From Acidimicrobiales bacterium (GTDB lineage: Bacteria; Actinomycetota; Acidimicrobiia; Acidimicrobiales; SHLQ01): a stretch of 64,000 nucleotides of DNA. Under the pieces are notes generated by a model that saw nothing but the letters and a program-made list of their open reading frames with translations, did no database searches and had not been told where the DNA came from. The stretch is taken from positions 62,001-126,000 of the forward strand of contig JAHDCX010000008.1 in the NCBI GenBank assembly GCA_020629635.1. The letters run 5' to 3'. The translations under genes and the position numbers were made by a program. Numbering within the stretch: position 1 is the first letter of the stretch; each line of letters begins with the position of its first letter. Shown in pieces: positions 61,197 to 64,000 of this stretch.

Positions 61197-62141
61197 ATGA
61201 TCAACGTCACCAACCTCACCAAGGCCTACGGCGACACCACCGTCGTCGATGACCTCACCTTCACCGTCCAACCCGGAATTGTCACCGGCTTCCTCGGCCC
61301 GAACGGCGCCGGCAAGTCGACCACGATGCGGATGATCCTCGGCCTCGACGCTCCGACGTCGGGCACGGCAACCGTCAAGGGCAAGGCCCTGACCCAACAC
61401 GGGCGCCCGCTCACCGTGATCGGCTCGCTGATGGACGCCGGAGCGGTACACCCGACACGATCGGCGTACGACCACCTTCGGGCGCTCGCGGTCACCAACG
61501 GCATCAGCACCGCACGGGTCGACCATGTTCTCGACACGGTTGGACTGGGCTCGGTCGCCAAGAAGCGCAGCGGCGGCTTCTCCCTCGGCATGGGTCAGCG
61601 GCTCGGCATTGCCGCCGCCCTGCTCGGCGACCCGGAGGTCGTCATGCTCGACGAGCCGGTCAACGGCCTCGACCCGGAGGGCATCCTCTGGATCCGCCAC
61701 CTGCTCCAGGATCTCGCCCGAGAAGGCCGCACGGTCTTCGTCTCCTCACACCTGATGAGCGAGATGGAACTCATGGCCGAACACTTCGTCATCATCGGCG
61801 GCGGCCGCCTGATCGAAGACATCACCGCCGACGACATGCGGGCAATGGCCGTGGGCGAGAGCACGCTCGTACGGGCCGACCGGCTCGACGACCTGGTCAG
61901 CCATCTTCGTGGCGATGGAGTCGAGATTGTTTCGAGTGACCGCGAGACGATCGAAGTGTCTGGACTCGACGCCGCGGCGATCGGGCGGATCGCCGTTGAT
62001 CAGGGCATCGCCCTGCGCTCGCTGATTCCCGAATCCCGCACCCTCGAGGACGTCTTCATGACGCTCACTGCCGACAGCGTGCAGTACCAGGCCTCGACGC
62101 CCTCGGACCGCTCGGGCGAACTCGTCGGAGCGTCGCAATGA
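61197..62141 (+). CDS. ABC transporter ATP-binding protein
   Basis: The 314-residue ATPase of the daunorubicin/bacitracin exporter type has Walker A GPNGAGKST, signature FSLGMGQRLGIA (a variant of LSGGQ), Walker B VVMLDEPVNGLDP and the H-loop SSHLMSEMEL. A C-terminal regulatory tail follows (from about residue 215). ATG 61197 is preferred to the earlier in-frame ATG 61155. Its stop overlaps the permease start (ATGA). The transported compound is unknown; drug or peptide efflux is typical. Confidence 0.92.
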   Translation: MINVTNLTKAYGDTTVVDDLTFTVQPGIVTGFLGPNGAGKSTTMRMILGLDAPTSGTATVKGKALTQHGRPLTVIGSLMDAGAVHPTRSAYDHLRALAVTNGISTARVDHVLDTVGLGSVAKKRSGGFSLGMGQRLGIAAALLGDPEVVMLDEPVNGLDPEGILWIRHLLQDLAREGRTVFVSSHLMSEMELMAEHFVIIGGGRLIEDITADDMRAMAVGESTLVRADRLDDLVSHLRGDGVEIVSSDRETIEVSGLDAAAIGRIAVDQGIALRSLIPESRTLEDVFMTLTADSVQYQASTPSDRSGELVGASQ

Positions 62142-63118
62142 CCTCGACCTCGCCCCCGGCAACCCCCGACATCGACCCAAACACCACCCACCTCTCACCC
62201 GGAAAGCACGAACCAATGACAGCAACGATCCCCGCCACCAATCCGAACAACACCATCAACCCGAACACCACCGTCACGAAAACGCCGAACACCGGCACAC
62301 CGACTGACCTCGACGCACCAATGTCCGCCAATGAATCCGGGGGACGAGTCCGACTCGACAACGTGATCCACGGCGAGTGGATCAAGTTCTGGTCGGTCCG
62401 CTCGACCAGCATCACCCTCGTCGCCGCGGCCTTCGCCACGGTCTTCTTCGGCATGATCTTCTCCTGGACGGTTGGCAGTGATGAGCCTGCGCCCGGGCCG
62501 GGCTTCGGCCTGACCGACCCGATCGATGTCGCCCTCGGCGGGATCAACATGGCCGAGATGATCATCGGCGTCCTCGGCGTGATCCTCGTGACCACCGAGT
62601 ACTCGACCGGCCTGATCCGCACGGCCTTCGCCGCCGTGGGCAGGCGGACGAACGTCCTGCGGGCCAAGGCGGCCGTCCTGACGGCATCGGTGATCGGCGT
62701 TATGTCAGTCGGCGTCCTCGGAGCGCTCTGGGCCGGCCAGGCCGTCTACGGCGGGACCGAGCCCACGCTGTCGATGACGGATCCCGAGCTGTGGGGCGTC
62801 GCCGCAGGTGCCGTGGCCTACCTCGTCGGAATCGGGTTGATCGGGCTGGCGCTCGGCTTCATGCTCCGGTCGGCATCGGGCGCAATCGGGTCGCTCTTCG
62901 GCGGCATCTTCATCGGCCCCCAGCTCATGCAGCTGCTCCCAGACTCCTTCACCGACGCCGTCCTCAAATACCTGCCCTCCGAAGCGGGTACTGCGATGAT
63001 GAGCCGGGTGAACGACCCCGACCTTTTGAGCACAGGGACGGCCTACGTCGTCTTCGGCGCCTGGGTCTTCGGGTTCCTCGGGATCGCCGCAGCGATGCTC
63101 CGGCGCCGGGACGCATGA
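62138..63118 (+). CDS. ABC transporter permease
   Basis: The 326-residue protein has about six membrane helices (LVAAAFATVFFGMIFSW, MIIGVLGVILVTTEYS, AAVLTASVIGVMSVGVLGALW, LVGIGLIGLALGFML, AIGSLFGGIFIGPQL and GAWVFGFLGIAAAML). The first 60 residues are a disordered Thr/Asn/Pro-rich tail (NPNNTINPNTTVTKTPNTGT), unusual for the family; a later ATG near residue 63 (MSANESGG) could be the true start. Translation is coupled on both sides, to the ATPase and to the kinase gene. Confidence 0.88.
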   Translation: MTSTSPPATPDIDPNTTHLSPGKHEPMTATIPATNPNNTINPNTTVTKTPNTGTPTDLDAPMSANESGGRVRLDNVIHGEWIKFWSVRSTSITLVAAAFATVFFGMIFSWTVGSDEPAPGPGFGLTDPIDVALGGINMAEMIIGVLGVILVTTEYSTGLIRTAFAAVGRRTNVLRAKAAVLTASVIGVMSVGVLGALWAGQAVYGGTEPTLSMTDPELWGVAAGAVAYLVGIGLIGLALGFMLRSASGAIGSLFGGIFIGPQLMQLLPDSFTDAVLKYLPSEAGTAMMSRVNDPDLLSTGTAYVVFGAWVFGFLGIAAAMLRRRDA

Positions 63119-64000
63119 CCGGACCTGGCGAGAGCGTCACTCGCTGGTTCGCCACCGACCGACGTCGATTCGACGTCGGTCTCGGCGTTCTGGCCACCGC
63201 ACTCACGATCCTGCCGCTGTTTGGTGGGCCCGAAGAGTTCGACACCGGTTGGCCCGATGTGGCCGCCGGTGTCGTCGCGTTCGCGCTGATCGTCTTTCGT
63301 CGGGCCGCCCCCGGGCCGCTGCTCGCGATTGCGATGGTGGGTGCGGCGGCGTTCGTGGGCGTCTACGAACGGCCCACGACGTTGATCTTCGCAGCACTGA
63401 TCCTGGTCGGGACGGTTGCTGTTCGCATCTCGCGTTGGCCGGCGTTCGCTCTCGGCGCAGCGATCGGGGCCAGCTTCTACTTCGTGACCTTGATCGCCGG
63501 TGACCTCGAGTTCGGCGACGAGCGTGCCGTGATCTTCGTCGGCTGGACGGCGGCAGTCATCGGGATTGCCGATGCCACCCGGTCCTGGCGAAGCCTTCGG
63601 GCGTCGTCCGAGGCCCAGATCCGAAGCGCGGTCCTCGCCGCCGAAGCACAGACTCGACAGCAGGTCTCCGAGGAGCGACTCGCGATCGCACGTGAACTGC
63701 ATGATCTGCTCGCACACAATCTGTCGGTCATGAATGTGCAGACCGGGGCGGCGATGCATCTGCTTCGTGACAACCCCGACGCTGCAGAGGCCGCGCTCGG
63801 AACGGCTCGCGACGCCGGTCGCGACGTGCTTGACGAGCTTCGGTCCCTGTTGTCGGTTCTCCGCACGGATGGAGACACCGATGCGCCCACGTCGTCGCTG
63901 CCGACGTTTGTCGACGTTGACGCCCTCGTCGACACGATGCGAACCACCGGTCTCGATGTGCGGTGGACGCAGACGGGTGAGCCACGCGAGCTCGCGCCGG
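63115..64000 (+). CDS. Sensor histidine kinase, partial (NarL/DesK type)
   Basis: The frame starts with ATG 63115, overlapping the permease stop, and is open to the window edge (295 codons seen). About five membrane helices come first (VGLGVLATALTILPLFGG, VAAGVVAFALIVF, LLAIAMVGAAAFVGV, LIFAALILVGTVAV, AVIFVGWTAAVIGIA). They are followed by a coiled coil and the HisKA_3 box SEERLAIARELHDLLAHNLSV with the phospho-His. The ATPase domain lies beyond the edge. It probably senses envelope stress or a drug and controls the ABC operon with a response regulator encoded just outside. Confidence 0.9.
   Translation, partial: MTGPGESVTRWFATDRRRFDVGLGVLATALTILPLFGGPEEFDTGWPDVAAGVVAFALIVFRRAAPGPLLAIAMVGAAAFVGVYERPTTLIFAALILVGTVAVRISRWPAFALGAAIGASFYFVTLIAGDLEFGDERAVIFVGWTAAVIGIADATRSWRSLRASSEAQIRSAVLAAEAQTRQQVSEERLAIARELHDLLAHNLSVMNVQTGAAMHLLRDNPDAAEAALGTARDAGRDVLDELRSLLSVLRTDGDTDAPTSSLPTFVDVDALVDTMRTTGLDVRWTQTGEPRELAP

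Noticed and set aside
1-64000. CRISPR arrays and rRNA genes
   Set aside because: No regularly spaced repeats and no rRNA-like stretches were seen on either strand.

Overview
This is GC-rich actinobacterial DNA with dense coding, many 4-nt stop/start overlaps and GTG starts. Housekeeping order (tig-clpP-clpX-folC-ndk, then mreBCD-mrdA-rodA, a TIGR03960/TIGR03936 pair and rne), F420-dependent oxidoreductases, DUF3039 and a probable UGSC selenoprotein suggest a member of the Acidimicrobiia. That placement is inference; no rRNA is present.

1-9.5 kb is an accessory island ending at tRNA-Lys(CTT). It holds a type III-like restriction-modification pair (helicase 288-2816, methyltransferase 2813-4918), a truncated upstream gene and a truncated VirD4/TraG coupling protein meeting head to head near 5.44 kb, a tyrosine integrase broken by one frameshift, and a reverse transcriptase with a long C-terminal domain resembling antiphage (DRT/Abi) RTs. 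It reads as a decayed conjugative element that left defence genes behind.

9.5-20.4 kb: tRNA-Lys, tRNA-His, two GGDEF-EAL proteins, tRNA-Arg, DUF3039, uridine kinase, an acyl-ACP desaturase-like di-iron protein, a UGSC-type gene whose in-frame TGA is followed by a perfect 9-bp hairpin (probable selenocysteine plus SECIS) behind a thioredoxin-like partner, a carboxylesterase and tRNA-Gly.

20.4-36.2 kb is one co-directional block for protein quality control, folate, nucleotides, the rod-shape/elongasome system, two radical-SAM-associated proteins and RNase E/G. 36.2-49.7 kb is catabolic: acyl-CoA dehydrogenase, SDR, LLM oxidoreductase, a molybdenum hydroxylase large subunit, VOC proteins, MscS channel, methylmalonyl-CoA mutase with an epimerase-like protein, TesB thioesterase, DUF2889, an F420/PPOX protein and CoxG. 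Related palindromes sit at two convergent gene ends.

49.70-55.50 kb is a compact integrated element bounded by a perfect 21-bp direct repeat. The repeat is the last six codons plus stop of the flavoprotein reductase gene at 55476-57227. It carries integrase, an unknown gene, excisionase, a possible Toprim-like gene, two membrane proteins, broken gene remnants and paired GCTACAC motifs near both ends.

55.5-64 kb returns to chromosomal genes: the Rossmann/FNR-like reductase, a double-GT2 glycosyltransferase, a methyltransferase, a YceI protein, and an ABC exporter coupled to a histidine kinase that runs off the right edge.
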